Below are positions 1-8,460 of a DNA stretch of 64,000 bases, in pieces. The translations under genes and the position numbers were made by a program. Source of the DNA: an uncultured Roseobacter sp. (lineage in GTDB: Bacteria > Pseudomonadota > Alphaproteobacteria > Rhodobacterales > Rhodobacteraceae); the NCBI RefSeq assembly GCF_947492555.1, contig NZ_CANLNE010000002.1:239501-303500 (forward strand), read 5' to 3'. The notes below the pieces were generated by a model that saw nothing but the letters and a program-made list of their open reading frames with translations, was not told the origin of the DNA and did no database searches. Within the stretch, counting starts at the first letter, position 1, and each line of letters starts with the position of its first letter.

Positions 1-1
1 C

Positions 2-1363
2 GCCATTCGCAAATATGCGCAGGTTATTGGCTACGCGGCGGGTGACATCGCGGCGGGCGATCACGTGCACACGCAGAACGTCGAATTTCGCAACACCGAC
101 GCGGAGTACGACTACGCCACCGATCTGCGCCCGGTCACGCCTGTGCCCGACAGCCAGCGCGACAGTTTCATGGGGTACCGCCGGGAAAACGGTCAGGTGG
201 GCACGCGCAACTATATCGCCATTGTCACCTCGGTGAATTGTTCCGCCACCGCCGCCCGGATGATCGCCGCGCATTTCACGCCCGAGGTGTTGGCCGACTA
301 TCCCAACGTCGACGGTGTGGTGGCCTTTGTGCATGGCACTGGCTGCGGTATGGCCGATTCCGGGGATGGCTTTGAAGCGCTACAACGCGTGATGTGGGGA
401 TACGCGCGCCACCCCAACCATGCGGGCGTGCTGATGGTCGGCCTGGGCTGCGAGATGAACCAGATCGACTGGTTGCTGGAGGCTTACGGCCTGAAACAGG
501 GGCCCACCTTTCAGGTGATGAACATTCAGTCGGTCGCGGGGTTGCGCAAAACAATCGAGTTGGGCATCGCGAAGATCGAGGCCATGTTGCCCATTGCCAA
601 TCAGGCCACGCGAGAGCCCTGCCCGGCCTCTGACCTGATGGTGGCCCTGCAATGCGGCGGATCTGATGCCTGGTCGGGGATCACCGCCAACCCGGCGCTC
701 GGCTACGCCTGCGATCTGCTGGCAGCTCAAGGCGGCACCGGGGTGCTGGCGGAAACGCCGGAGATTTATGGTGCAGAGCATCTTCTGACGCGTCGCGCCA
801 CGGATCGGGCGACGGGCGAGAAACTGGTAGACCTCATCAAGTGGTGGGAGGATTACACCGCCCGCAACCTCGGATCGATGGACAACAACCCGTCGCCTGG
901 CAACAAGGCGGGCGGGCTGACCACCATCCTCGAAAAATCGCTGGGCGCCGCGGCCAAGGGCGGCACAAGCCCCCTGATGGGTGTCTACAAATACGCCGAA
1001 CCAGTGCGCGCCCGCGGGTTCACCTTCATGGACAGCCCCGGATACGATCCGGCCAGCGTCACCGGCCAGATCGCCGGGGGGTGCAATCTGGTGTGTTTCA
1101 CCACCGGGCGCGGCTCTGCCTTCGGCTCCAAGCCCAGCCCGACGATCAAGGTGGCGACAAACTCGCAGATGGCCCAGCGCATGGCGGAAGATATGGATGT
1201 GAATGCGGGCACGATCCTCTCCGAAGGCACCACGGTCGAGGAGAAGGGCCGCGAAATCTACAACCTCTTCCTGAAGGTCGCCAGTGGTGAGATGACCAAG
1301 TCCGAGGCTCAGGGCCTGGGCGATTATGAATTCGTTCCCTGGCAGATCGGGGCAGTGATGTGA
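2..1363 (+). CDS. uxaA: UxaA-family altronate/galactarate dehydratase, 5' partial
   Basis: Hydro-lyase of the UxaA/GarD family, which dehydrates altronate or galactarate to a 2-keto-3-deoxy sugar acid. The frame is open from base 2 and no start lies in the window, so the gene begins upstream; 453 residues are visible. The first residues (GDIAAGDHVHTQNVEF) are the end of the small N-terminal SAF domain. The main domain starts near GYRRENGQVGTRNYI and carries the family motifs GGSDAWSGITANPALG and SPTIKVATNS. The stop overlaps the GTG start of the next gene by 4 bp, so it is the first visible member of a coupled six-gene operon ending in KDG kinase. Altronate or galactarate specificity cannot be read from the sequence. 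Confidence 0.85.
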   Translation, partial: AIRKYAQVIGYAAGDIAAGDHVHTQNVEFRNTDAEYDYATDLRPVTPVPDSQRDSFMGYRRENGQVGTRNYIAIVTSVNCSATAARMIAAHFTPEVLADYPNVDGVVAFVHGTGCGMADSGDGFEALQRVMWGYARHPNHAGVLMVGLGCEMNQIDWLLEAYGLKQGPTFQVMNIQSVAGLRKTIELGIAKIEAMLPIANQATREPCPASDLMVALQCGGSDAWSGITANPALGYACDLLAAQGGTGVLAETPEIYGAEHLLTRRATDRATGEKLVDLIKWWEDYTARNLGSMDNNPSPGNKAGGLTTILEKSLGAAAKGGTSPLMGVYKYAEPVRARGFTFMDSPGYDPASVTGQIAGGCNLVCFTTGRGSAFGSKPSPTIKVATNSQMAQRMAEDMDVNAGTILSEGTTVEEKGREIYNLFLKVASGEMTKSEAQGLGDYEFVPWQIGAVM

Positions 1364-2361
1364 AACGCATCCTTGTCGTTGGGGGAGGTCTGATCGGCAT
1401 CCGGCACGTCGGGGCGGTGCAGGCTCATCCGGGCTGCCACCTCGTCGGGCTGGCTGATCCGGACATGTCTCTTGCGCCGAATGTCCCGCGCTTTGCCGAT
1501 ATGGCGGAGGTGGCGGACCCGGTTGACGGCGTCATCATCGCGACCCCGACGGACCTGCACGCCCGCCACGGCACCGACGCCGCCAAACGCGGATGGCATA
1601 TGCTGATCGAAAAGCCCGTCGCGGGCGATCTGACAGATGCGCAGACCCTGCGTAACGCCGTGGCGCGGGCCGGTGTCGGCTCGCTTGTCGGGCATCACCG
1701 CCGGTATCATGCCGCCGTGCAACAGCTCAAAGCCATGATCGCAGAGGGGTCTATCGGCCGCGTGGTATGCGCCAATCTGATCTGGGCGATGCGCAAACCG
1801 GATGACTATTTCGCCGGGAACTGGCGCACGGCGGGCGGCAGCCCGGTGATGATCAATCTGGTACATGACATCGACATTCTGCGGTTTGTCATTGGCGAGA
1901 TCGCGGCGGTCTCCGCTCTGCGCGGCGCGGGACTGCGCGGACAGAGCCGGATCGAAAGCGGGGCTGTGGCCGTGGCCTTCGAGAATGGCGCAACCGGCAC
2001 CATCAGCTTCGCCGACACCAGTCCCAGCCCCTGGGGGTTCGAGGCGGGCACAGGTGAGAACCCCAACATCGGCACCACCGGGCAAGACATGATGTGGATC
2101 ATGGGCACGGACGGGGCAATCAGCTTCCCGTCGATGACCCTCTGGTCTGGCACGGAATGGAGCCAACCGGCACAAAGGGTTCCCCTTCAGCAAGCGGGGA
2201 ATGCGCGGGCACCGCTTGAGGCGCAGCTCGACCACTTTCTCGACGTGATCGACGGGGCCACGCCCCTCATTGATGTCGCCGATGCCACCCGCACCCTCGA
2301 TATCGCCCTGCAGATCGAAACCCAGCTGACCGAAACAGTGGAAGGGGCAGCCTATGCCTGA
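1360..2361 (+). CDS. Gfo/Idh/MocA-family oxidoreductase (copy 1)
   Basis: NAD(P)-dependent dehydrogenase-fold protein of 333 residues. It has an N-terminal Rossmann fold with the GxGxxG-type stretch VVGGGLIGIRHVG at residues 5-17, the family EKP motif (LIEKPVAGD) near residue 85, and a C-terminal alpha/beta domain containing NLVHDIDILRF. It starts with GTG at the stop of the uxaA-like gene (GTGA overlap) and overlaps the dioxygenase gene by 8 bp, so it is translationally coupled to both. Family members oxidise or reduce polyols, inositols and sugar acids; a few are NAD-dependent glycosidases. The substrate is unknown. The operon context points to a uronic or aldonic acid. Confidence 0.85.
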   Translation: MKRILVVGGGLIGIRHVGAVQAHPGCHLVGLADPDMSLAPNVPRFADMAEVADPVDGVIIATPTDLHARHGTDAAKRGWHMLIEKPVAGDLTDAQTLRNAVARAGVGSLVGHHRRYHAAVQQLKAMIAEGSIGRVVCANLIWAMRKPDDYFAGNWRTAGGSPVMINLVHDIDILRFVIGEIAAVSALRGAGLRGQSRIESGAVAVAFENGATGTISFADTSPSPWGFEAGTGENPNIGTTGQDMMWIMGTDGAISFPSMTLWSGTEWSQPAQRVPLQQAGNARAPLEAQLDHFLDVIDGATPLIDVADATRTLDIALQIETQLTETVEGAAYA

Positions 2362-3268
2362 AGTGCTCTCCCCCGATCAGATCGCGCTCTATCAGGAGCA
2401 AGGGTATCTCGTTCTGGAAAACCAGATCCCTACGGCATGGCTCGCCCGTATCCACGCCGAAATCGCAAGGTTCGAGGATGAGGCACGCGGGATGACAGCC
2501 AGCAACGACCGGCTGGACCTGGAGGACAGCCACCGGCCCGACGCGCCCCGCCTACGACGGATCAAACTGCCACATCTGATCTCGGATGTCATGCGGGAAC
2601 TGATGTATTCCGATCATATCCTCGGCCCCGCCCGTGATCTCATCGGCCCGGACTTGCGTCTGCACACAACCAAGCTGAACATGAAATCGGCAGGCTATGG
2701 CGCCGCCGTCGAGTGGCACCAGGACTATGCGTTTTACCCGCATACGAATGACGACATCCTCGCCATTGGCGTGTTGATCGACGACATGGCCAGCGAAAAT
2801 GGCCCGCTGATGGTCTACCCCGGCTCGCACAGAGGGCCGGTCTATGACCACCACGTGGACGGTGTCTTTGCGGGCGCAATGCTGCCGGAAGAGAATGGGC
2901 TCGACCCGAAGGACGCGGTGGAACTGACCGGCCCTGCCGGATCGATCAGCATCCATCATGGACGCATCGTGCATGGCTCGGCGCTGAATACCTCTGACCG
3001 CGCGCGGCGCATTCTGTTTTACGAGATGATGGCGGCAGATGCCTTTCCAATCATGGGGTCGATGACCCGCTGGGATGGAATCAATGATTATGACACCCGC
3101 ATGCTCTGCGGAAACACCACGCTGAACCCACGGCTCAAGGACATTCCGGTGCGCATTCCGCAGCCACAACCGGATGTGCCGATCTCCATCTACGAAATCC
3201 AGAAAGGCCTGAAGAAACGGGCCTTTGGCACCATTTCAGAACCAAAAGACGTAAAGGACAGGACATGA
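2354..3268 (+). CDS. PhyH-family Fe(II)/2-oxoglutarate dioxygenase
   Basis: Phytanoyl-CoA dioxygenase (PhyH) superfamily enzyme of 304 residues, predicted cytosolic. The iron-binding facial triad is visible as H122-x-D124 in EWHQDYAF and H207 in GRIVHGSALN. The downstream R216/R218/R219 cluster (SDRARRI) supplies the arginine expected to bind 2-oxoglutarate. It overlaps the preceding Gfo/Idh gene by 8 bp and the following dehydrogenase by 4 bp, so it is a fixed member of the sugar-acid operon. Relatives hydroxylate lipids, amino acids, phosphonates and other small molecules. An oxygenase is not part of the textbook hexuronate route, so its substrate is the key open question of this operon. 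Confidence 0.88.
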   Translation: MPEVLSPDQIALYQEQGYLVLENQIPTAWLARIHAEIARFEDEARGMTASNDRLDLEDSHRPDAPRLRRIKLPHLISDVMRELMYSDHILGPARDLIGPDLRLHTTKLNMKSAGYGAAVEWHQDYAFYPHTNDDILAIGVLIDDMASENGPLMVYPGSHRGPVYDHHVDGVFAGAMLPEENGLDPKDAVELTGPAGSISIHHGRIVHGSALNTSDRARRILFYEMMAADAFPIMGSMTRWDGINDYDTRMLCGNTTLNPRLKDIPVRIPQPQPDVPISIYEIQKGLKKRAFGTISEPKDVKDRT

Positions 3269-4152
3269 CACACCCCACAATCGGATTCATCGGGCTTGGG
3301 CTGATGGGCGCAGCCATGGTCGGGCGCCTGCAGGACAAGGGCTATGGCATGACCGTCACGGCCAACCGCTCCCGTCCAAACGTTGATGCCGCGGTGTCGC
3401 GCGGGGCCACGGAGGTTGCCACGGCGCGGGACGTGGCGGCAGCGAGCGATATCGTGATGCTCTGCATGGACACCAGCGACAGCGTTGAGTCGCGGATGCG
3501 CGGGGCGGATGGGGTGATCGCAGGCCTAAAGCCCGGCGCAGTGGTGATTGATTTCGGCACCTCGCTGCCCGGCAGCACGCGGGCCCTGGGCGATGAAGTT
3601 GCCGCTGCAGGGGGCACCTACATGGACGCACCGCTGGGTCGCACGCCCAGCCATGCCAAGGACGGGTTGCTGAACATCATGGCGGCAGGCGACAAGGCAG
3701 CTTTTGACAAGGTGGAACCGGTTCTCAAGGACCTCGGCGAAAACGTCTTTCACCTCGGCGCGCTGGGGTCGGGCCATACGATCAAGCTGATGAACAATTT
3801 CTTCGGCATGACCGTCGCCAATGCCATGGCCGAAGCCTTTGCCATGGCGGATGTCGCGGGCATCGACCGCCAACAGCTTTACGACGTGATGGCCGCCGGA
3901 CCGCTGCATTCCGGCATGATGGATTTCGTTGCGGGCTACGGGCTCAAGGGCGATCCGAACCAGCTGGCCTTCGCGATCAAGAACGCCGCCAAGGACGTGG
4001 GCTACTATGCCCGGATGGCCGACGAGGCGGGCGTTGACAGCATCATGTCGAAATGCGCGCTCAGCGCCCTGCGCGAAGCCACCGAGACCGGCCACGGCGA
4101 CAATATGGTCAGCCAGATGATCGATTTCTACGCCAGCAAGATGAGCAAGTAA
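3265..4152 (+). CDS. Beta-hydroxyacid dehydrogenase (YihU/HIBADH family)
   Basis: NAD(P)H-dependent 3-hydroxyisobutyrate-dehydrogenase-family reductase of 295 residues. The N-terminal Rossmann motif is GFIGLGLMGAAM (residues 7-18), and the catalytic lysine is K174 in TIKLMNNFF with N177 and N178. The usual substrate loop DAPVSGG is replaced by DAPLGRTPSH (G125, R126, T127). This matches, from memory, the GRT loop and KLINN helix of E. coli sulfolactaldehyde reductase YihU (R123, K171, N174) rather than tartronate semialdehyde reductase GarR. The start overlaps the dioxygenase stop by 4 bp, and the transporter gene follows after 1 bp. Alternatives are a tartronate-semialdehyde or other C3/C4 aldehyde-acid reductase. 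Confidence 0.85.
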   Translation: MTHPTIGFIGLGLMGAAMVGRLQDKGYGMTVTANRSRPNVDAAVSRGATEVATARDVAAASDIVMLCMDTSDSVESRMRGADGVIAGLKPGAVVIDFGTSLPGSTRALGDEVAAAGGTYMDAPLGRTPSHAKDGLLNIMAAGDKAAFDKVEPVLKDLGENVFHLGALGSGHTIKLMNNFFGMTVANAMAEAFAMADVAGIDRQQLYDVMAAGPLHSGMMDFVAGYGLKGDPNQLAFAIKNAAKDVGYYARMADEAGVDSIMSKCALSALREATETGHGDNMVSQMIDFYASKMSK

Positions 4153-4153
4153 C

Positions 4154-5035
4154 ATGGCAGTGGCCGCGCGCCTGATCGAGGATCGCCCACATTTCGGCAT
4201 CCTCCTGATGCTCGGCGCGTGGTTCCTGTTTTCACTGGTGGACACCAGCGCCAAATGGCTGGTGATCGCCGGGTTTTCGGCGTTCCAGCTGGCCTTCATG
4301 CGTTACGCCGGTCACTTCGTGATCTCGCTGGCAATGATCGCCCGGGGCGGCATCACCCGCGACCGCTTTCAGACCACGCACATGTGGCAGGTGGTCAGCC
4401 GCGCCATGCTGCTGATCATCGCTACCCTGTCGAATTTCTACGCGCTGAATTTCCTGCCGCTGACCGTCACCTCGGCGATCATGTTCTCCAGCCCCGTCAT
4501 CGTCTGCGCCCTGTCAGGGCCGCTGCTGGGCGAGCGGGTGGGACCGTGGCGCTGGTTCGCGATCCTTCTGGGATTTGCGGGCGTTCTGGTTGTCATCCGC
4601 CCCTTTGGCGAGGCCTTTCACATCGCGATGCTGCTGCCGCTGTTCAACTCGCTCAGCCTTGCGCTCTACTCCATCATGACGCGGAAACTGGCGGGCGTGG
4701 TCGCCACCGAAACGATGCAGTTCTACATGGGCGCGCTTGGCACCGCCGTCATGCTGCCTATGGCTGTCTGGGCGTGGCAATGGCCGGACACCGCTGCCGA
4801 CTGGCTGGTCCTGATCGGACTGGGTGTTTTCGGCTGGGCAGGCCATCAGCTGCTGACCAACGCCCATCGCTTCGGTTCTGCCAACACCTTGATGCCCTAC
4901 ACCTATTCCTTCATGATCTACCTCTCAATCCTGAGCTATCTGGTGTTCGAACACTTGCCGGATCGGTGGACGGTCATCGGGGCCGTGATCATCGTAGTCT
5001 CCGGCCTCATCATCTGGAAAAGGGAACAGCGATGA
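4154..5035 (+). CDS. EamA/DMT-family transporter
   Basis: Integral membrane transporter of 293 residues with about ten hydrophobic segments arranged as two EamA repeats of five. The start is 1 bp after the stop of the YihU-like dehydrogenase gene, and the stop overlaps the KDG kinase start (ATGA). EamA proteins are usually exporters or exchangers of small metabolites. Here it could carry a pathway end product out or a sugar acid in. The direction cannot be decided from sequence. The conserved AKWL-type start of helix 1 and the glycine-rich ends of helices 4 and 9 are typical of the family. Confidence 0.85.
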   Translation: MAVAARLIEDRPHFGILLMLGAWFLFSLVDTSAKWLVIAGFSAFQLAFMRYAGHFVISLAMIARGGITRDRFQTTHMWQVVSRAMLLIIATLSNFYALNFLPLTVTSAIMFSSPVIVCALSGPLLGERVGPWRWFAILLGFAGVLVVIRPFGEAFHIAMLLPLFNSLSLALYSIMTRKLAGVVATETMQFYMGALGTAVMLPMAVWAWQWPDTAADWLVLIGLGVFGWAGHQLLTNAHRFGSANTLMPYTYSFMIYLSILSYLVFEHLPDRWTVIGAVIIVVSGLIIWKREQR

Positions 5036-5904
5036 CACGCGTGGCCTGTATCGGCGAAGCCATGATCGAACTCTCCATGCAAGGCACCACCGCGCAGGTC
5101 GGTGTGGCAGGGGACACGCTCAACACGGCAATCTATGTCAAACGCGCGGCACGGGATGTCTCGGTCGACTATGTCACCTGCCTGGGCGATGACCCTTTTT
5201 CAGAGCAGATTCGCGCCTTTATCGGTGCCCAGGGAATTGGCTGCGCGGCGATCCGCACGATTGAGGGCAAATCACCCGGCCTTTACGCGATCACCACGAC
5301 CGACGCGGGCGAGCGGTCCTTTACTTACTGGCGCAGCGCCTCTGCCGCGCGGAACCTCTTTCAGGCGGATGGCGGCTATGACTTCAACCTGCTGGCCGGT
5401 TACGACCTGATCTACCTCTCCGGCATCACCATGGCGATCCTGCCCCACGCGGTTCGACTGGCCCTGATCGACTGGCTGGCCGACACGCCGGTGCGTTTTG
5501 CCTATGACAGCAACTATCGCCCGAAGCTCTGGGAGGATCGGCAAACTGCCCAAGAGGTGACGCAAGCCCTCTGGGCGCGCGCCGATATTGCGCTGCCCTC
5601 CATCGACGACGAGATGGCCCTCTTCGAAGAGACCGAGGCGGATGTCGCGGCACGCTTCGCAGCCTACCCCGGCGGCGGTGCGCTCAAACGTGGCGAAACC
5701 GGACCACTCTCTCTCGCCGATCCCGTGGATCAGACCTATGCGCCGGCCACCAGGGTGGTCGACACCACCGCAGCCGGAGACAGCTTCAACGGCGGGTACC
5801 TCGGCGCCCTCGTACAGGGCAAGCCACAGGCCGAAGCCCTGAGGTCAGGTCATGACTGCGCCGCCCGCGTGGTCCAGTACCGCGGCGCGATCATTCCAGA
5901 ATAA
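5032..5904 (+). CDS. kdgK: 2-dehydro-3-deoxygluconokinase (PfkB family)
   Basis: Phosphorylates 2-keto-3-deoxygluconate (KDG) to KDPG, the common end point of the uronate branches encoded around it. The protein has 290 residues with PfkB landmarks: the N-terminal CIGEAMIEL strand, substrate-loop GVAGDTLNTAIY, and the C-terminal DTTAAGDSFNGGY signature with catalytic D250. The ATG at 5032 overlaps the transporter stop by 4 bp and gives a normal family length. A longer open frame continues upstream from 4219 but only reads the transporter gene out of frame. Its 3' end overlaps the convergent uxuB-like gene by 14 bp. KDPG aldolase (eda) is not in the window. Confidence 0.9.
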   Translation: MTRVACIGEAMIELSMQGTTAQVGVAGDTLNTAIYVKRAARDVSVDYVTCLGDDPFSEQIRAFIGAQGIGCAAIRTIEGKSPGLYAITTTDAGERSFTYWRSASAARNLFQADGGYDFNLLAGYDLIYLSGITMAILPHAVRLALIDWLADTPVRFAYDSNYRPKLWEDRQTAQEVTQALWARADIALPSIDDEMALFEETEADVAARFAAYPGGGALKRGETGPLSLADPVDQTYAPATRVVDTTAAGDSFNGGYLGALVQGKPQAEALRSGHDCAARVVQYRGAIIPE

Positions 5905-7102
5905 CGTCCTTGAGATCCGCCGCGCCAACCAGCGCAAGCAAGTCCGCATCCGACCCGCCGGAGCCGACGATAGCGGCAATCTCTTCCGCCTTCGGGTCCT
6001 GCAACGCCCGCCCTGCGGCCACCTCGGCGCGGCAGAACGCGATCCATGCGCGGACGCCTGCGGCGAGCGCGGGCCCAGCATCCCGCAGCGTCTGCAGACT
6101 GTCGATCATCCGGTAGGGCAGCTTCTGCGTCCCATCCATCGCGATCTGGCGCAGGCTGTGATTGATGTGGCGGTTGTCGAACCGCGTCACCAGCGCCGCG
6201 GCATAGGACGAGGCCATCTTCTGCATTTCGGGCGCCAGCGTCTGCGCCGCCTCCGCCATCAGCGCCCGCGCCGCCCTCCGCAATGTCGCATCCGCCATCG
6301 CCTCGTGCACATAGGTGTGCCCCGCCAAGGTGCCCGCATAGGCCAGCATCGAATGTGCGCCGTTCAGCATCCGCAGCTTGCGCATCTCATGCGGGGCCAC
6401 ATCCCTGGCAAGGACCACGTCCGGCCAGTCTGGCCGAGGCCCGGCAAAGTGATCCTCGATTACCCATTCCCGAAACGGCTCGGTCGGCACGGCCATCGTA
6501 TCTCCCGTCTCGGCGCGCAGCGCGTCCGAAGTCGCGGGCGTGATCCGGTCCACCATGCTGTTGGGAAAGCGCGCTTTTGCTGCCCTCATGTCCAGCCGCG
6601 CCTCCGCGGCAAAAGCCACCACCGCACCGCGCAACACATCGCCGTTGTGCGCGCGGTTGTCACAGCTCAGCACCGTGACCGGCGTCGTCCGCGCAGCGAT
6701 CCCCCGTGCCAGAAACCCGATCACCGTACGCGGCCCACCACCCTCCAGGTCCTGCGCAATCAGGGGATCCTCCAGATCCAACCGGTTCTCCGGCGTCAGG
6801 TGATAGCCCTTCTCGGTCACGGTGACCGAGATGATGTGCACATCGGGGTCAGTGATCTGCGCCAGCACCGCCTGCGGGTCCTCCGGCGCGACCAGCACGC
6901 TGTCAAAAACGGTGATCTGTTTGACGCCCTGCCCCTGCACCGACAGCCCATAATCATAACCCTGCGCCCGCAGCCCATCGCGCACCGTGGCCGAGCGCAG
7001 GCTCACCCCGGTGATCGCCCAGCCACCCGCATCCTGGGTGTAATCGGCGATATGCGCCCGCGCAAAGTTGCCCACCCCGATATGCAGAATGCGCGGCATC
7101 AT
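5891..7102 (-). CDS. uxuB: Mannitol-dehydrogenase-family fructuronate/tagaturonate reductase
   Basis: Long-chain NAD-dependent polyol dehydrogenase of 403 residues. In this family UxuB reduces fructuronate to mannonate and UxaB reduces tagaturonate to altronate. The N-terminal Rossmann motif is HIGVGNFARAH, and the family signature K-x5-N-x2-H is seen in KLRMLNGAHS. It is shorter than typical E. coli UxuB (about 486 residues) but complete from the double ATG to the stop. The start overlaps the uxaC stop by 4 bp (ATGA), giving a uxaC-uxuB operon. With uxuA nearby, fructuronate reductase is the better reading. With a uxaA-like gene also present, tagaturonate reduction cannot be excluded. Confidence 0.85.
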   Translation of the reverse strand: MMPRILHIGVGNFARAHIADYTQDAGGWAITGVSLRSATVRDGLRAQGYDYGLSVQGQGVKQITVFDSVLVAPEDPQAVLAQITDPDVHIISVTVTEKGYHLTPENRLDLEDPLIAQDLEGGGPRTVIGFLARGIAARTTPVTVLSCDNRAHNGDVLRGAVVAFAAEARLDMRAAKARFPNSMVDRITPATSDALRAETGDTMAVPTEPFREWVIEDHFAGPRPDWPDVVLARDVAPHEMRKLRMLNGAHSMLAYAGTLAGHTYVHEAMADATLRRAARALMAEAAQTLAPEMQKMASSYAAALVTRFDNRHINHSLRQIAMDGTQKLPYRMIDSLQTLRDAGPALAAGVRAWIAFCRAEVAAGRALQDPKAEEIAAIVGSGGSDADLLALVGAADLKDVILE

Positions 7103-8460
7103 GTGGTTAACCTGTAGGTGTCCCGCGCCAGATCAACCGCCAACAGGGGCGCGATCTCCCGCGCATCCGCCAGACCAAACACACCCCGCGCAACCTGCTG
7201 CTCCAGATGCAGCGCCACGCCCCGCCGCCACATGTCGTGCCGCGCCGGGATCGACAGGAACGCGCGCGTGTCATCATTGAACCCGGCAAGGTTCCAGTAA
7301 CCCGCCGTTTCCACCACTTGGTCGAAGTAGCGCGCAATCCCCGCAGCACTGTCGTGGAACCACCACGGCGGGCCAATCCGCAGGCACGGCCAATGGCCCG
7401 CCATCGGCGCCAGCTCGCGCGCATAAGTGGTCTCATCCAGCGTGAACAGGATCAGCGTGAAATCGGGCGTATTCCCCACCCGGTTCAAAAGGGCCTCCAG
7501 CCCGCGTACCCAATCCACGGCAATGGGGATATCCGCGCCCTTGTCGCGGCCAAACTGATCCATGACCGCGGCATTTGTATTGCGCCTGCTACCTCCGTGG
7601 ATCTGCATGACCAACCCATCCTCGACAGACATCTGCGCCATCTCGATCAGCATATGACCGTAAAAGGCCCGCGCATCCGTCTCAGAGCCCATGCCCTTGC
7701 GCAGCCGCTGATAGACCCTTTCCGGATCCTCCAGCCATGCCGTATGGATTACCTCGATCGCGTGGTCGGTTGCCGTGGCCCCCATCGCCTTGAAAAAGGC
7801 GCGGCGCGCACGCAGGGCGGCAAGGAAACCATCAAAGCTGCTGACGTCTTCCCCGGTGTGCATGGCAAGGCGACCCAGGTTTTTCAGGAAATCGGGATCG
7901 CTGGGGTCAAGCACATTATCCGGTCGGAAGGTCGGCACGACGCGTCCGGTCCAGGTGCTGTTGGTGATGGCCTGATGATGCGACAGGTCGTCCAGGGCTC
8001 CATCCGTCGTGGCCAGCACCTCGATCCCGAACTGATCGAAAAGGGCGCGCGGGCGGAAAGCGGGATCAACCAGCTTTTCGGCAATCCGGTCGTAAATCTC
8101 ATCCGCTGTCTCCTCGGATAGCGGTGTTTCGATCCCTAACGTTTGGGTCAACACATAGCTCATCCAGAACCGCGACGGCGTGCCCAGAAACAGCGGCCAG
8201 TGCCGGGCAAACAGCCGGAATATCTGGCGCGGGTCAGCCCCCTTGCCGGGCGTGCCCACCCCGAGATCCGCGAGGCTCACCCCTTGGGAATACAGCATCC
8301 GGAAAACATAGTGATCCGGCACGACCAAAAGGGTCGCCGGGTCCGGAAAGGGATCATCCGCCGCAAACCATTCCGGCGCGCAATGCCCATGGGGTGACAC
8401 AATCGGCAAACCCTGTATTTCGTCATAAAGAGTGGCCGCCGTTCCTGTCAGATGTTGCAC
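7099..8460 (-). CDS. uxaC: Uronate (glucuronate) isomerase
   Basis: Amidohydrolase-superfamily isomerase that interconverts D-glucuronate and D-fructuronate, and galacturonate and tagaturonate. The 453 residues include the N-terminal metal-binding motif SPHGHCAPEWF, the RFWMSYVL segment, the central GIEVLATTDGALDDLSHH segment and the C-terminal GFNDDTRAFLSIPARHDMWRR segment, all characteristic of UxaC. It is the first gene of the - strand pair with uxuB. It diverges from the Gfo/Idh/MocA-uxuA operon across a 116-bp control region. Enzyme identity is firm; which uronate is physiological is inferred from context. Confidence 0.93.
   Translation of the reverse strand: MQHLTGTAATLYDEIQGLPIVSPHGHCAPEWFAADDPFPDPATLLVVPDHYVFRMLYSQGVSLADLGVGTPGKGADPRQIFRLFARHWPLFLGTPSRFWMSYVLTQTLGIETPLSEETADEIYDRIAEKLVDPAFRPRALFDQFGIEVLATTDGALDDLSHHQAITNSTWTGRVVPTFRPDNVLDPSDPDFLKNLGRLAMHTGEDVSSFDGFLAALRARRAFFKAMGATATDHAIEVIHTAWLEDPERVYQRLRKGMGSETDARAFYGHMLIEMAQMSVEDGLVMQIHGGSRRNTNAAVMDQFGRDKGADIPIAVDWVRGLEALLNRVGNTPDFTLILFTLDETTYARELAPMAGHWPCLRIGPPWWFHDSAAGIARYFDQVVETAGYWNLAGFNDDTRAFLSIPARHDMWRRGVALHLEQQVARGVFGLADAREIAPLLAVDLARDTYRLTT

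Noticed and set aside
1324-2235. 303-codon - strand frame opposite the first Gfo/Idh gene
   Set aside because: The + strand protein has full family motifs and operon overlaps; the antisense frame has none.
2354-4152. Firm assignment of the left operon as a sulfoquinovose pathway
   Set aside because: Only the GRT loop of one enzyme points to sulfonates; no sulfoquinovosidase, sulfo-aldolase or sulfite exporter is seen, so it is kept only as a hypothesis.
4219-5031. Upstream extension of the kdgK frame giving a 561-residue protein
   Set aside because: The extra part reads the EamA transporter gene in another frame and has no PfkB similarity. The ATG at 5032 overlapping the transporter stop is the natural start.
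5852-7117. Long + strand open frame (about 421 codons) opposite uxuB
   Set aside because: Antisense shadow of a GC-rich gene; Arg/Pro/His-rich, with no motif, whereas the - strand frame is a clear polyol dehydrogenase.
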